DNA of 64,000 nt from Oscheius onirici (Eukaryota; Nematoda; Chromadorea; Rhabditida; Rhabditidae). Both the position numbers and the translations under genes were made by a program. The stretch lies in assembly GCA_932521025.1 (NCBI GenBank), contig OW051468.1, positions 6,944,064 to 7,008,063 of the forward strand, in the 5' to 3' direction. Under the pieces are notes generated by a model, which saw only the letters and a program-made list of their open reading frames with translations, was not told the origin of the DNA and did no database searches. Shown here piece after piece: positions 11,592-24,600 of the stretch (positions are counted from its first letter, which is position 1; every line of letters starts with the position of its first letter).

Positions 11592-12359
11592 TTATGCCAA
11601 ATCGAAGTCGTCTCGGGTTCCAGCATAATCCAGAACGTGCTGCTTGACTTTACTGTTGTTCGTCCACGTGATGACATCTTCCATTGCTCTGGTGACCATG
11701 TAGGCCGGATCCGTCACGAGTTTCGGTCCAACACGAACGTGGCCCTGTTCTACCTGAATTTATGGTGTTTTAGGAGGAAATCGGGAAACTTACAAAATCA
11801 CTGGCCGTTTTTATGCTGTCAACCATTCCAGTGTTTTTCATCACTACTGGCAGACGTCGGCGAGCGAATGAGGCAGCAGTTATCTGCAAATAAGGGCATA
11901 AAATGGGAAAACGAATACGACAATTTCGTCTTGTTCTCTAGGCAAATCGCTACTTTAGAAAAACAGCACGGGAAATGTTCGTGTTTGTTTCACACTTTGT
12001 GCTGAAAATGCTACAAGTTTTACCTTTGACAATCGCTCCACCGAATCAGCCGTCGGAATCACGCCGGCATCGTAGAACTTTTTCAACATGGCCCTTCCAA
12101 TTTTAGAACGGAAGGGATCGTTCTGCGGCAGCTCTTTCAGCTGATTGGCAATCGCCCAAACTTCGGCAGCCAGTCTGTTGTACATCGCATAGTGCTCCCT
12201 CTTCTTGATCTGATATCTGGAACAAATTTCATAAAGAAAACTAGGGAAATCCTACTTGGCAAGCTGTGCATTCTGTTTTCCTTGTTGATCCACCTCCCAG
12301 GTGACAAAATCTGTCTTCTTCAACAGCTTCTGTTCGTGAAGTTTGAGCTTACGCACCAT
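11592..12359 (-). CDS. U3 snoRNP protein IMP3
   Basis: IMP3 is a small-subunit processome protein that helps pair U3 snoRNA with pre-rRNA in the nucleolus. The start [18 protein letters not shown] is nearly the family signature. It continues [20 protein letters not shown], then [31 protein letters not shown], and an S4-like RNA-binding part ([16 protein letters not shown], then [20 protein letters not shown]). The end is RDDFDLA, as in other IMP3 proteins. Four exons, about 180 aa, full length. It lies 360 bp downstream of the HAPSTR1-like gene on the same strand, so the two may form an operon. Confidence 0.93.
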
Positions 12360-12718
12360 TTTGCCTAAAATGAGCTTAGACATGCTCATAATAGTACGAG
12401 GGCAGGTATAAATCGATAAGCGAAAGAAAAGCGAGCGATGAGATGAAAAAGAAAGATTTATTATGAAAACAAGTTTTTTCGTATTTACAAAAATGATTTT
12501 CAGTCTTTTCAAGCTAGCATGTAATTCTAGGGACCCGAATGATAATATCTAGTCAAGTATCTGAGTAAGAGTTGTTGTTGTAGGCGACCATGATAAGGAG
12601 AGGCACTAATAGCAATGACCAAAAGCAGCGACCGGTGTCAAAGTATTATAACGGGAATCTTCACTGAAATTTAATCGTTGCTAAAATGTACATCTGAACG
12701 ACTCACCGCTAACATCGT

Positions 12719-13558
12719 TTAGACTTTTTGTACAGCGTGTTAGGCGAAGATGGCGAGCGTTGTCGCTTCCGTCGGCGCACTTGCGTATCCAGGAAGCTAG
12801 TGAGATCATTTTTGTTCGGTGTGGCAGAGACGTTTGGACCGGAAAGTGCCTGAAAATATTAAATTGGAGATAAAATCAAGTAGAAGTGGATTTCTACTCT
12901 CCGTTTTTAATCCATTTTTGGTCTTGAATCTGGTTATCTACATGCTAACATGAATAAACATGATTAGAAGGCGAACACATGAGTGACAAACAATTTGTGA
13001 AGAAAAATATCAATGACGAAGAATCTATTAAAATTATCCTAAAAAATAAGACTCACCTGTTGGAACATGAAGACGGCAGGCAGCATATCGTTGTCCATCA
13101 CCTGTTTGTAGACGTGTGGTTCATCTGTTCGTAGCCCCATATTGCAGTACAGATGTTCGAGCAGGATATTTATGTCGATTTTGCCACTCGAGCTCATTTT
13201 TGACAGCAGCTCCTTGGCCAGCATGGTTCGTCCGGCTGCCAGGCCCTTTTCGAAGCCTTTTCTTCCAACATCCACGGCCGTCTGAAAGTGGTTTTTATGA
13301 AAAATATTTAGAAAAAAAAAACTAACTTTGTATAGTTGAGTAGTGGCAACAGCCGAAGTTTGATATGTTTTCCAAGAGCTGTCCTTGTACATTTTTGTGA
13401 CTGAAGAGGCACAACTCTGAAATTTTATTATTTCGCAGGCAAAATACAAAGCAAACCTGGAAATCTTGCCAAAGTTTCTCACTTTCCAGCTCATCATCGA
13501 GCGGGCCTCCCATTCTGGAAGTGCTCGTCGTCCCCAGAAGGTGATGATCGCTGGTCAT
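12719..13558 (-). CDS. HAPSTR1-like (C16orf72 family) protein
   Basis: HAPSTR1 partners the ubiquitin ligase HUWE1 in stress responses in mammals. Exons on the minus strand: 13558-13457, 13416-13327, 13281-13057, 12849-12719, about 180 aa. The family's paired repeats are clear: KLWQDFQSCASSVTKMYKD, then SWKTYQTSAVATTQLYK, followed by DVGRKGFEKGLAAGR and KIDINILLEHLY. The C-terminus has DLTSFLDTQVRRRKRQR, matching the family's conserved end with a basic nuclear-localisation-like patch. It is shorter than the human protein, lacking most of the serine-rich linker. An acceptor directly precedes the ATG. The homology call is from remembered family motifs. Confidence 0.75.
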
Positions 13559-14399
13559 CTGAAATATATGAGTAAATCGATAGTGCGGAGAAGAGGGAAA
13601 GGAGCAAAAACTACAAATTTCAGATCGATAGGAAAAGGAACTTTCGCTTTAGAGCAATCTTCAGTTGCGTATCTTTGCGTAAATAGAAACTCGACCGTTT
13701 TGAGGATGATTTCTTGGGAAAATTGAAGAAAAAGAATGCTGAATGATGGAATTATGCTATGTAAAAGAAACAATTCCGTATTCAATGAGGCAAGTGTGAA
13801 CGACGCATTGTTGTGTAATTGAAAATTCGAAGATTTAGAGAAATAGTTTACAGAAAAGCCAAAAAACTGAAACTGGAAAAGGAAAATTGACTGGAAGTTC
13901 ATTGTTCGATAGAGTGAGAAAATGAAACTAGAGAAGAAAGCGGAACAGACAGGGGGAGGACGGCAAGGGCGGCACACACCGCGTGGTCAGTAAACAGCAA
14001 ACACCGCGTCTGAATTACGCCTCGTACGAGATTTCGACGTAGAAAAAAGAAGGAACAGGGAGAAGAATAAGCTGGAAAAATAAAACAAAATAGAAAGTGA
14101 ATATTTGTTTAGAGCAAAAAGTTGGTAGCGGATGCGGTCGTTGCCGTTTGCGATCGAGGAAAACTGTTTTTTTTCCATTCTCGTAACAGCCAGAAAGATA
14201 TTTTTATTCAGCAGTTCCAAGGATTTTTCTACTTTCAGGAGTTTCCCAACATTCCTTGGAAACTGGCGTGAGTTCTGCAAATTTGGCGTTTTTTGAATTT
14301 CCAAAAGCCCATAACATCGACTTGTCAAGACTTGTCAAGTCTAAACTCTAAAAAGCGACAGTCTCGAGAGGTATTCTACCGCAACGTCGTCTGCCGTGC
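13559..14399. other. Intergenic region, 841 bp
   Basis: Contains the upstream flank of the HAPSTR1-like gene. Open frames on the minus strand are hydrophobic or low-complexity and have no credible splice structure. No tRNA or repeat was recognised apart from the start of the inverted-repeat element at about 14400. Confidence 0.4.
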
Positions 14400-16575
14400 T
14401 GCTGTCTGCCTCTGCTCTCTACCAGGTCGGGTGTTTCTATTTTTTCGATAGTACAGTTACACGAGGCACTGACAGGTGACAGTAGCGCCACGTTTTTTGG
14501 CGATCTTTTGAAAAGTAGAAGAGATACGGCAAAAGTGACAGTCAGTTTGTGAATCCGCCATGAACTGACAGCCTTCGAAAGAAGGAGTCATGCTCGGTCT
14601 TCCTGGTTCCTTGGGCACCTCCTTGAATCCATAGCGGTGTTTGGAATAGTTCTTGGAGACCCTCGGGCCACTAGGGAAGACTAATAGTTCTCTCGACTAC
14701 GCGCTAAAAACTCATTTCCATTTCCGTTTAGTCCCGAACAGGATGTTTTGACTTTGGTAGACGCAAATCTTTTCGTTTAAATTGCACTGAGACCGGGTTG
14801 AGCACTGCCCAAGAAGGGTAAATGACTGTTCAAACCTCTGCCTCTGTCTTTGGTTCTGGCCACTGTTCAAGCATGTTTCTCAGCTCATAGCGCACCATTG
14901 GTGACAGGGGAGCCCTGTGAAACAGCCGAGGGTGGTTTGGTCTAGAGTTTTTGGACTGTTTGGTCTGTCTGAGGCTATTTCAGTTCCGAATCTCTTTATC
15001 ATCGTTTCACTGTGTCAATGGAAAAGGTCAGTGGAAAAGCCGTAGTGCACCACTCATTTTTGTCTAAAAGTTTGCCAGAGTCAGAATTATAGAGAGCTCT
15101 TCCCTTTCCCCTATTTCGTAACAGACTATTTTTTCCTTTCTTTCGCTTCTGTTGATTTTCAGGAAAATGTTACCGTTTAAATACCATACGGAAAACTCGA
15201 CAATTCCTTTTCAAAGCGTCAACACTTTTTCTATAAAGATTGGGCCAGGAGAAGGCCGATCTATGGGTACAGGAAAATGTTGAAACGTCAGCTGGAGATG
15301 CGAAGAGAAGGTCCTAGGAGACGGGTCATGCCAAATTTTCTCGCGAAGATGCTGAAGAATGGAAAAGAAGACTGTTGAGCTGAAGATTCAAATCGAGCTG
15401 TCTAGCGAATCGATTCACGTTGGAGAGATTATCACAGTACGGAACTTAGCAATGTATCGGATTATTATTTCTCGACATCTGGATTGGGTGAGTCTGTCTT
15501 CTTCTTTTTCGAACAACAGGCGTAAAAGCCCTGTATGTCTCAAAACTGTGTTTTGTTGGGTTTGCCTATCAAGAATCCCTTATTCTAGCCACCTGATTAC
15601 TGTTATCCTCGCTCTTATTTACTGTCCACGTTTTTTTACCTTACTCTCCCTCGTTTAAGTTCCGTTCATGGATAATCCTTGCTCTGTCAGGACCTGTCAA
15701 AATCGGGCATAATCGATCGTCAGGACCCGTCTCCCAATCCTATTTCTGCGAGTTTCTGCGGCTTCTTATCGGCTAGTAGCTCAGGCCGCCTTGTATACTC
15801 AGTTCGTCAGCCTGTCCGCAGTTCCAAAATTATCATGATCCTTCTGTACAACGACATTTCAATTCGATCTCTCAGCTCCTTCTCGGTTAATGGATCTGCC
15901 TTCACCGCAGTTCTGGTTTTTAGTTTACCCGACTTTTCAACATTGACATCTCGTCTTCGTATTGCTCTTCCAACTTTCTTTCGACTGATTCGTACTGCAA
16001 GCTTGCCGTTGGCATCACTTCAGCGACACTTCTACCAAGATACTTCACCGGACAACTATTCTGAAAACTGGATATCGTTAGTTATAAACTAGTCCAACCT
16101 TGCACAATGGTTCCAAAGTCAGTTTTGAACAAAATCTGCATGTAAGGATGAATACTTGCTAATTCCTATACTTTTCAGATTCGATACCTGAAAAGAAAGA
16201 GCGAAACATCGAATAAAGATGTCCTATCAATGTCAGGTAATGACTGTCAGTATTTTCGCGCAAGAGAGAACTATCAGTCTTCCCTTAATGATCCGAGGGT
16301 CTCCAAGAACTATACCAAACACCGTTGTGGATTCAAGGAGACGCCCAAGGAACCGGGTAGATCGAGCATGACTCCTTCTTTCGAAGTCTGTTAGTTCATG
16401 GCGGATTCACGAACTGCCTGTCACTTTTGCCGTCTCTCTGGATTCAAAAAACGCAAGCGTATGTGGCGCTACTGTTCGCACTGTCTGATTGTTAGTGTCA
16501 AGTGTAACTGTACTGTCAGAATAGGAAAAAGAGAAACACCTGACCTGGTAGAGAGCAGAGGCAGAAGTGGAAGAG
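14400..16575. mobile_element. Old inverted-repeat element with about 300-bp diverged arms
   Basis: The left arm (about 14405-14700) and right arm (about 16255-16570) are inverted copies, clearly alignable but with many substitutions and small indels. Anchors include TCTGCCTCTGCTCTCTACC, GGAGTCATGCTCG, GGTTCCTTGGGC and AGTTCTTGGAGACCCTCGG in the left arm. The interior (about 1.55 kb) has no intact transposase. On the minus strand near 15.8-16.05 kb there are broken coding-like pieces (PTASLQYESVERKLEEQYED, then ADPLTEKELRDRIEMSLYRR), so it may once have carried a gene. Ends and target duplication could not be fixed. Confidence 0.65.
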
Positions 16576-17017
16576 GAGCCATCCGCACAGCACTCTTCGT
16601 CAAGCTACAATAGTTCAATTACTACTGGTTCTTTAGATTTTAGTTTTGACAAGGCTCGACAAGTCGGCACCGTTGGCTTTTGAAGATTCAAAACCACTAA
16701 ACTCCACGTTTCTGTCCTTTGCATCAAAAAGCAGATATAGTTTGTACCAGCCTTTGTGTCTCTAAAGATTTCATCAGGACTTTGGTAGCGTTTGAGCCTT
16801 GATCCTTTTCTTTTTTGTTAGAGCTGGGGTCTGGACCGTATATCTATTCTGAGATTCACTTGTTGCTGTCCTCCATCGATGAAAGGTTCCTTCTCTGTTT
16901 ATCGTGGTCTAGCACTCTGGTCCCATTTGTGGTTCAGTAACAGTTGTCAGACCGCTGAACACTAATAAACTTCCACTGTTTGGGAACAGACACTCATCCC
17001 AAAGTTTGGAAATTAGT
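16576..17017. other. Intergenic region, 442 bp
   Basis: Between the inverted-repeat element and the F-box-like relic. I see no gene, RNA or repeat here. Confidence 0.4.
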
Positions 17018-18105
17018 TTATTGGAAACATACTTGAGCAATGGCAACAATCGTTTCTAATATCAAAGTCTCGTTAATTTCGAGAAAAGGAATAAACTTTG
17101 ACTGAACTTCTTCAATTGAACAGACAATAACACAGTGAAATTTTCCTTGTTTTACGGGTGGTTTAATGATGGCCGCTGCGACTGCAACTATTCCGTTAGG
17201 AGCAGTGTAGATGTACAGATGAAAAATGAGAGTTCTGTCCATATCAAAACAGCAATAGTTGAATTGTCCGTCTTCTGTCGACAATTCGGGGTGCAAACGT
17301 TGGTTCAGATGAATGTTCAAATGTATCGTCTGTCCATTGTCGCGTTCTACCATGGCCTAAAGATACATCTTTGTCGCTAAATGGGCATGTGTCCAAAATT
17401 ACTTTTATAAACTTCTCGACAGAGCTGAAAGAGAATTCTGCATAACAGTCGCCAACCAACTTCTTACTTTTTCCTATCAATAGATCGTATCGTCAATTTG
17501 CTCTAGCCAAGGCAATTGAAACATCGTTATCGAGATTTCTTCCTGAATTTGTCATCTTCTACATGAATCTTGAACAGGAACTAGTCCGTGTGGAATAGAA
17601 GTTCCCACTCCAAAATACTCAGTGAGCTGAATGTTGATGAAGTGACATCTTCTGGGTTTGAGGCATTCGAAAAGCTCACTCTGCGGTATAGCAGCCGAGT
17701 TTTTTTCTTGATCTGCTTGCTGCTTTGTAAGCTGCAATCAGATCAAGAATATGATTTTTCTAAAAAAGGAGAATGAGGGTCAATATGGGTTTTGAACAAA
17801 CAAGAGGAAAGTCGTAATACTGGACTTCGGTAAATCTAAGATAGCTACAGTCTTCGATTTGACTCTAATCCATATTCTTTTCGGGAGATCTGTTGAATTC
17901 AATCTTGTTGTCGAGGCCTTTCACGAATGTGTGTCGATACTTCTTAATCAACGTATTTGACCATTTACAGGTTCTCATGGACTTGAGAAAGGTTTTAGTG
18001 TCGAGCTAGAAATGCATTAGTTTTGATGATAAATCAAGTCACCTTTTTAATAATTTCCAATGCTTGAGTTATGGGAAGATCTTGTAGAAATATGACGGGG
18101 TCCAT
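17018..18105 (-). pseudogene. Decayed F-box/FTH-like gene
   Basis: On the minus strand, a start at 18105 gives MDPVIFLQDLPITQALEIIK, joined by a short intron to LDTKTFLKSMRTCKWSNTLI. That pattern (LP...I...LD...F...CK.W) resembles the F-box of nematode F-box A proteins, which recruit substrates to SCF ubiquitin ligases. Further pieces on the same strand (IWIRVKSKTVAILDLPKSS; ELFECLKPRRCHFINIQLTE; SFSSVEKFIKVILDTCPFSD; QTIHLNIHLNQRLHPE) could belong to an FTH-like second half. They cannot be joined in one frame: frame changes occur near 17.9, 17.56 and 17.35 kb with no usable introns. The assignment is tentative; a rapidly evolving intact gene with mis-read splice sites is the alternative. Confidence 0.35.
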
Positions 18106-18630
18106 TGGGTACTTCTATATTTATTTCTTCTCCTTTTTCTTCGGGATCAAACTTTCCCTGAAATAAGGAGACTCTTTTCCGACAAAAGAAATCAGTATTT
18201 TCTTGGCAAAAAACCCTCAATAAATAACACAAATCCAGAGACGTTATGACTCTTCGCGTTTTTTGCTATCGCAATTTGTATGATTACGTTTGACCAAATT
18301 ACCAAATCGGACTCGTGTGTTATCACCTGGCGACCATTCTGTTCCCATTTTCCCTCCTGTCCCTCCTGCCAATTTCTCTCCTTTTCTTACCACAAAACTA
18401 TTAGTTCCAGAGAGTTCTCTTCGTAGCGCTCTCCTCCTCTTTCCGTCAGCTTTGGTTTCGGACCAAAGCGATGAACAAGAATCTCGACAGCTTGACACGT
18501 CGCCACAATCACACATACATATAACACGACCCCAATTGTAAGTATCGATTTTTTCTGAAAGAGTCTAAGCATCGCTTGTAGGATAAAAACTATACGAGAA
18601 TGGACATTTAAAAACCGCCGAAATAAGCTG
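18106..18630. other. Intergenic region upstream of smg-1
   Basis: 525 bp with the promoter of smg-1. Pyrimidine-rich on the plus strand around 18340-18450. No gene or defined regulatory site was recognised. Confidence 0.4.
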
Positions 18631-21600
18631 ATGAACATGTACTCCCAACAGCGCGAAGTCTCCGATCTTTTTCAACAAGTGAGTATTATTTTGGATCAGA
18701 TTTTAATTTCACAACTTTAAGCTAAAAGACAGAAGTAATACACGAGACCAGAGATCAAATGCTAGTAAAGCTCTCAAAACCGTCGTGACTACATGCATGA
18801 CGGTCGAAGAATTCACAGCCGATTGGCAAAATGTATACGACGATGTGGCACAGATTTTCTGTGGAAAACTCGGAATGGAGAATAAGCGGGTCCTTGGAGA
18901 GGTGGCCGGTTATCTTTTGAGTCTCCTTCCATACGAATTTGCCTGGATTTTGGACTGGATCAAGGGAAATTTCGAGAAGACACCGCCAAAATACGAAGAA
19001 GAGAGAAGCATCTTGGTTAACATCCTGACGACCGGGTTGGAACTGTTCGTTCAGAGAGGAATTGCTGAACTTGTACTGGAGAGCCTCATTGTGGTAGGGC
19101 TTTGATTCGTTTTTGGATCTTTTTCTACAGAACCTTATTAAAACCTAACAGTAGTTGTATTATTCGAGTTTTTGTCACAAATAATAAACTTCTTGAGCAA
19201 AATATAGATCAGGCGAAAAACAAGTTCACTAGTCTGTAGAGCAGCATAACGCTGAAAAAATGTGTTTTGATCTTAGATCAACTTTGAAAAAATAATCATA
19301 TTCAGTATTCAAATTTGTCTGTCCTTTCAGGAGAGTCTGGACTTTGTCACCACTTCCCTGATCGCGATTGACAAGTTCACCTACGACGAACTCTTGGAGA
19401 CTCTTTTCAATTCTTTGGTCATGTTTTCCTCCTGCTACCCCGTCCAGTTCCGTCAAAAGTTTGAGGTATTTTCATTTATTTTTTCAGATCAGAATGTTCT
19501 CTCAGGTGATCGCAACAACAATACTCTCCTGGTCCGTGGAGCCAATCTCACTCAAACTTCAGAAGCGTTCTTGTGAACTCATTCGCTATTTTCTTCCCTA
19601 CTGGGACAAAGATCTGGCTGAAAAAGTGACAGCAGAATATCTTGGAGCGATTGGACCAAACTTGGAAAAGCTGTCTTACAAACAGGACAAGGAGCTGCTC
19701 AACAAGAATCGTGCCATTATCTTCTCCGTTGCTGGCATAATCGGAACTTTTGTTGAGATGGATGAACATCAGTGGGCGGTTGAGAAAGTCATAGAGGTAA
19801 GTCTTTTTTTCACTCTAACTGTTTCGGCTAAACATCCGATTCTTCTTACGGCACACAGAACAAAATTGTTCAAAACGGTACTGGTACAAGAGGTCATATC
19901 AGATCTCCTCCAGCTTCTTGATAAAATCCATTTCAGGTCCTCGACATTACGAAAAGCTTCGAAACCAGCTTACTCAATACGAATCCCAGTCGAGAAAAGT
20001 GCCTCTTCTTGAGTAGTTTCTGTCACGTTTATGAGAAGATTATCACACTATGGAAAACAGACTTTGCTCAGGTTTTTTACACAATTTGATTTTAACTTTC
20101 CGCCTTTTCAGAATCCCATCACACAGACTGTACATCAGTCTCTAACTTTCGCCAGGCAGTTCCTGTCCAGTCCGAATGCCATGGCCGAATATCTGATCTT
20201 TTTTGCCAAATTCTACGGAAATTCGTCGATTCCCGCCACATTGACTGGCGAAATATCCAATGCTCTGCTGGAAGAGAAAGGACTCTTCGACAAAATAATC
20301 ACGCCAGCAATGTTAGTTTAAAAGGTGCTCAAAACATAAGTGTGTTTAGGAAAAAGTCCATGTTCTCCGCTGTAAAGAACACTATTTCCGCCATGCTCAC
20401 ACCGATTTCGATTATACAACTCCAGGAAACTTTTGGGCTTGTCAAAAAGAGCATGCTAGGTAAGTGAAGCCGAGAACTGCGTTCCACGTATTCAGATTCG
20501 GCCGAAATTCTTCTCGATTCCCTGAACAATGAGATCCTGGACACATGGGTAGTCAACTGTGCCAAAATCAAGCTGACTCTCTTTGCCAAGGCTCTGGAAC
20601 CGTTTGCTTCGATTACCAGTTCTCTTATTGTGGTAAGTTCTTATCCCGAGACCCTCTGGTCATTTTACTACAAAAGTTTCTGTCGGGTCTAAAATGACAC
20701 AAGCTGCTCGAATTGTCTGACAACTTTTTTTTTCAGATCATGGGAATGCAGCCCTCGTTGTTGCAGATTCTTTGTCTCGAGTTTCCTGTTTACCACCTCG
20801 GATTCGGAAGTCATTTTCCGGCCGTCCAATATGCCCTTCTCAAGTTGATCGTGACCAATTGCGAGTCCCACGAGTACTTTTTGGCCACGTCGGATTGGTT
20901 GACAGTAGGCAAGAATAGTCAGATCACCGAGAGTCGGACAAGCAAACATGCCCAGATTCAGTTGGAGACTATCTGCAAGTGCTTGCAGGCTGGTATACAG
21001 TGGAAGCCGACAAGGTAGATTACTTCAAACTTTTCTGATGCAACAACTTGCAGAGAGCTGGTCTGTTCGTGGCTCGCAGCTCTTCTGTCCAGAATAGACG
21101 ACTGTCTGCTGGTTCAATTGGCCAAAAGACGAGAGTGGATGGAACTACATCGCGCTGTGATAACCGGTTTGCTCGAGGAGGACGTCGAGGAATCGTGAGT
21201 GGCCCTTTTTAATGATTAGTCCCAACTTTTAGACTTCATGATGTGGCTCGTCGTCTCGGAGTCATGAGCAATGAACACGAGAAGAATGTAGCTCATATTG
21301 TCTCGACGATCTCGGAGAAGATTTCCAATATCGATCCGGAGAGGAGTAGATCAGTCAGAGGGAGCATTGACTCTTCCCTGTTTATTCGGTAGACATGGCT
21401 TGAACGCATCCTACAGATGATTTTCAGCTGTTCCGTCTCGAACAAAGGCTGGGATTCGCTCGAATCTCGTCAGCAAAGAGCCACTGTTTCCAGCTTTACA
21501 AGCAATCATTTTGCCCTCTTGGCAGATTTTCTCTTGAAGGGAGTCGCACCTTCCTTATCCCTCAATCCGTAAGTTATCTTTTTCAAGAAGATCCGGAATA

Positions 21601-24600
21601 ATACAAGGATTACGAAAGTAAGAGAATCTTTTTCAGAGAAGACGACAGACTGTGGATGTTCGATACTATCAACATCATCTACGGAAATCAGAATGAGAAG
21701 ACTGCTGCCAAGGATGTGAGCAAGTATATTCAGGTAAGCTTTGAATAAGTGCGACTTATAATGCTCTATGGCTTGATCTAAAGGATCTACTCTTCCAGAA
21801 ATGGCGCTGGGCTCTGACTCAAATGGCTTTGCACTGTGTGGAGAACAAGATGAAGACGAGTCTTGGAAAGGCAACGGACACGTTTACAGCCATCGGGGCT
21901 GAGATTCAACGACTGGGAAAGGTGGCCCTTGGGATGATGGAGGACCGAAAGTCGAACGTGAAGAAGAAGCCTCTGGAATCGGTGAAATCTCCGAAGAAAA
22001 TGGTAGTCAAAGACGAAGAAGAAGACGATGAGTATGGGCTTGAGAGGGAGCTGACAGTTGCCGAGGAATGGTGGAGAGTCCGCTGTCTTTTGGAATTTGT
22101 GGAAATCTTTGACAAGATGATGTTCAATGCCATCACCGGAGCTCATTTCCCCCTGGCTATGGTCTCACAGCAGGCCAGACAGTTCTTCCATGCGAATCTC
22201 ACAAACTGCAACGAATGGCTCAGCAGAACTTATCCCGTAGCCATGATTGTGGCTTTCCATGCCGGATACTATGCCCAAGTAATTCGTTTCGGTTCTGCCG
22301 CTTTAGTCGACATGGAAAAGCGACAGTTGAAGGCAGAACAAGTGGCTAAAGAGAAGGATACTCCGGTACCAGCACCCTCTCCCAATTCTCTCGCCGTGAT
22401 CATGCTCATCGGTCGGGCAATGTCAGAGCTTGGATCAGCTCAAGCAGCAAAAGGACTGCAAAAATGGACTGTGAAGGTTTTCAAAATTGAAGCCCGGTGG
22501 CTGACAGGAGCCGTGGAAATGGCCTCAGCCCGGTTTGAGTCAGCGTTGAAGCATCTAATCGACTCACTGCACAATGATGATCTGCCAGAGACCCTGAAGA
22601 TTCATCTCCGAGCAATGGTAAGTCTTCTTAGACCAATATAATTGGAATTTTCTTATTTTCCTACAGTAGTTTGAATAGCTGGAATCTTTTTCAAAGTCGT
22701 TTCAAACAAGAACCTTTAGATCTTCGACGTGTTGAACAAGCTCCGTCTCCCTATGCTTCTGGAGCCGTCAAAGTGCCCAACAGATATGTGTATTTGGACC
22801 GAGGCTGACGCTTTGGATTCCGTCCCAGCCGGCTTCGACACCGAAGCAATGAACAAACTGACCCAGTTGTGTTCCTTCTCCAAAGCTGATCATGTTTCTG
22901 TAAGTTCCAAGAGATGGGATGTGAACGACCTTCTCTTTTCGACTGAGGCACAACTGATGCAGACTCTTAGACGGTAGGATTTAGTTTTGATGTCAAGCCA
23001 ATTTGCTTTTAGAACTGAAGTTCTGGACATGAAGGACAAGCTCTCCGAATTGGGTCATCTAGTTTTCATCACAGACAGCGGTCAACGAGCTCATGGAAGA
23101 ATTGCCACTCTGGAAAAGATTTTCGCTGCACTGTCAGCCAAAATGAACAAAAAGTTCCATGAAAATGACGTGAGTTTCCAGCATCGCTCTCATAGAATTC
23201 CTTCCAGAACGCAGTCATAGAACTGGATCCGTCCTTCTTGAGCCATTCCAGAGCAGATATCGGTGAACGACTCAGTCATGCCAGAAAGTTGTGCTTCTGG
23301 GCTGAGAGATTGGAAGTCAGTCCAGCCACTTTTGAACAGCCAGCGATAATGGCTCGAAAGACTGGAAACTATCTTCTGGCAGGTGAACTCCTTCAAAAGA
23401 TTGACCTCATGTCTCCGTCCAACTCGGCTACCAAAAGATTCTTGGTCTGTACTCTAGAACAGTCGAAAATGGTAAGTGATCAACTCAAGCAATCAGAGTT
23501 TGATTCATTGTATTTTAACGTTTCAGCAATGGGACAACGAGGACAAGTCAATCCGTGGCAGTGCCTGGTCGCAGACCTTCCTTGCATTGGACAAGGCTCT
23601 AATGGTGGAGAACCTGCGTCAACAGCAGCTCATGTTCATAGCAAACGGCGGAGTCAATGGAATGATGAATGGAACTGGACGGATCGAAAATTGCTGTGAG
23701 CAAATCTCCAAGGCTGCTCTGAAACTAGCCGACTGGATCAGTCAGGAGGAGGAATTGACCACTGTCCTACAGTCAGAGATCTTCCAATCTCCACTCTGGA
23801 ACCAAATGGAATCTGGGGTCCGGAGCTTTGGTGGTGACTATTCGAAATTCCTCGTATCGCTGGCCGCCCAGGTGACACCGACCATGGCCAAGGCTCATCT
23901 CCGCCTGGGAGAATGGTTCTACAATGCGGCTGAAAATGCTTATACGACCGTCGGGAAAGAGAACTTTATCAACAGATATAGAGTAATTTATATTTCTCTG
24001 CATTTACAAAAGCACTTTCAGGCATTTATGGCCTCGGTTTCCGAGGAAGCTTTCGACAAATTGTGGGAGCTGCTGTTCAAGGCCAGCTCTATTACGGATC
24101 TGAACGAATCTGTTGGGAAACTTGTTGACTCGAGCACGGCTTTATTGTAAGTCATTCAAACAAGAAAATGAAACACTCAATTTTAGCTTTCTCGGGAATG
24201 GAAGTAAGTACATCGAAACATGGAGCCAACACCAGCAGCACAAGATTAGTCTTCTGACCGGAGCCATAAATTCCTACTTTGCCTATATAGCACAGCTTGG
24301 AGTCAAGGAACAGCACACGATGGGCAGTGTCTCAGCCACGCTCAGGATTCTTGGACTGCTTGCTAACCATGCGGATGTATTGTCCTCGATTGTGGCTCTC
24401 GGATTCGCTCAGACGAATGAGTCTCTCTGGAAGGACATTCTTCCTCAGCTCTTTTCTCGACTCTCTCATCCGAATGCTCTGGTCAGAGAGGCCATTGTCA
24501 CACTACTATCCAAAATTTGTACGTTGATTTTAGTCTTCAAACCTCAATTCGTCTTTTCAGGCGTCTCAGCACCACATTCCATCGTCTTCCAAGTGGTCTC

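Noticed and set aside
21906-22136. Antisense open frames in the smg-1 gene
   Set aside because: Shadow of a conserved smg-1 exon.
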